Positions 14,172 to 14,581 of a stretch of 14,581 nt of DNA are shown piece by piece. Position numbers and translations under genes: made by a program. The notes below the pieces were generated by a model, which saw nothing but the letters and a program-made list of their open reading frames with translations, was not told where the DNA came from and did no database searches. Origin of the DNA: CAYVTD01 sp964577665 (lineage in GTDB: Bacteria; Bacteroidota; Ignavibacteria; Kapaibacteriales; UBA2268); the NCBI GenBank assembly GCA_964577665.1, contig CAZOBD010000096.1, positions 1-14,581 of the forward strand. Reading direction: 5' to 3'. How positions within the stretch are numbered: position 1 is the first letter of the stretch; every line of letters starts with the position of its first letter.

Positions 14172-14581
14172 TTTTTAATCCCCTTTTTCGTACATATTTT
14201 TTTACAAAGTTATTTTCTGAATTCTCAGCTACTTTTTATAAACTAACAAAAAACGTCAAAAGAAAAAAAGACTTCATTTTGAAATAATTCATTTAATATT
14301 CATTACTAAATCAAGTTTTGAAAACAGTAAACAAAATTAATTATTTTTTGCTTTTTAAACACCATCAATTTGACAATTTTGTTAATTTACATTTCTAAAA
14401 ATTAATTGTTATTTAATCAAATTAATTTTACGAAAAATTAAAAACAAGCTCTGCATAGGCTTATATAACTCCATTATTTAAATAATAATTACTTATATAT
14501 ATTTGTTTTAGTTTATTAAGCTATGTCTAAAAGATTTATCAACTACAACGTATAATAAAGCTAAGTGATAGCTCACTTCAC
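14172..14581. other. AT-rich end of window, no gene
   Basis: No coding frame is apparent on either strand. It should contain the promoter of the phospholipase-like operon, but no clear -35/-10 pair stands out. A small hairpin AAGTGA-TAGC-TCACTT lies at 14563-14578 at the very edge and has no T tract within the window. Confidence 0.5.

Overview
The window looks like an accessory, repeatedly rearranged stretch of a low-G+C genome from the Bacteroidota or a close FCB-group relative. The evidence is the style of the RHS core (motifs such as DYFPFGM, EYRYGF and YDPRIGR), the lipoprotein signals, and relics of IS21-, IS5- and ISAon1-type elements. Several genes carry good purine-rich ribosome binding sites, which many Bacteroidota lack, so the phylum is not certain. 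Almost all intact genes lie on the minus strand; the transposase relics lie on the plus strand. Everything below is read by eye, and no homology search was run.

Left block (1-5061, minus strand): this is a polymorphic-toxin locus. A secreted FG-GAP/VCBS-repeat protein starts at 5061 and is broken into three reading frames. It runs into an RHS protein (3305-642) at an A8 tract; removing one A would fuse the two frames. The RHS core is visibly G+C-richer than its surroundings. Its AT-rich C-terminal tip carries an HExxH zincin signature (H768, E769, H772). The RHS stop overlaps the start of a small lipoprotein gene (645-217) in an ATGA, the layout expected of toxin and immunity genes. Beyond that lies a 129-bp orphan piece of another RHS core (194-66).

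Middle block (5062-8820): a gene-poor AT-rich stretch is followed by a wrecked IS21-family element (about 5551-7787). It has multi-copy end repeats, an istA lacking its catalytic centre, and a 5'-truncated istB. Its middle is replaced by about 1 kb of foreign DNA holding an ISAon1-type N-terminal fragment and two adjacent minisatellites, both of 21-bp period. An IS5-type transposase C-terminal fragment and a second, different IS21-type end follow.

Right block (8821-14171, minus strand): a two-gene unit encodes a small membrane-anchored coiled-coil-like protein and an 837-aa STAND/KAP-like P-loop NTPase of unknown function, a plausible defence or signalling module. Just downstream of it lies what looks like a free-standing small RNA gene: a TTGACT-N17-TATATT promoter, about 180 nt with an 11-bp stem at its 5' end, and a strong intrinsic terminator whose loop and descending arm are complementary over 11 nt to the RNA's own interior. 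Upstream of the NTPase unit are a membrane protein with a bacterial PH domain, a 41-codon remnant, and a two-gene operon of a zinc-dependent phospholipase C-like protein and a lipoprotein. The last 410 bases show no gene.

The most notable items are the orphan NTPase pair with its neighbouring structured RNA, and the slippery, possibly switchable junction between the FG-GAP and RHS parts of the toxin.
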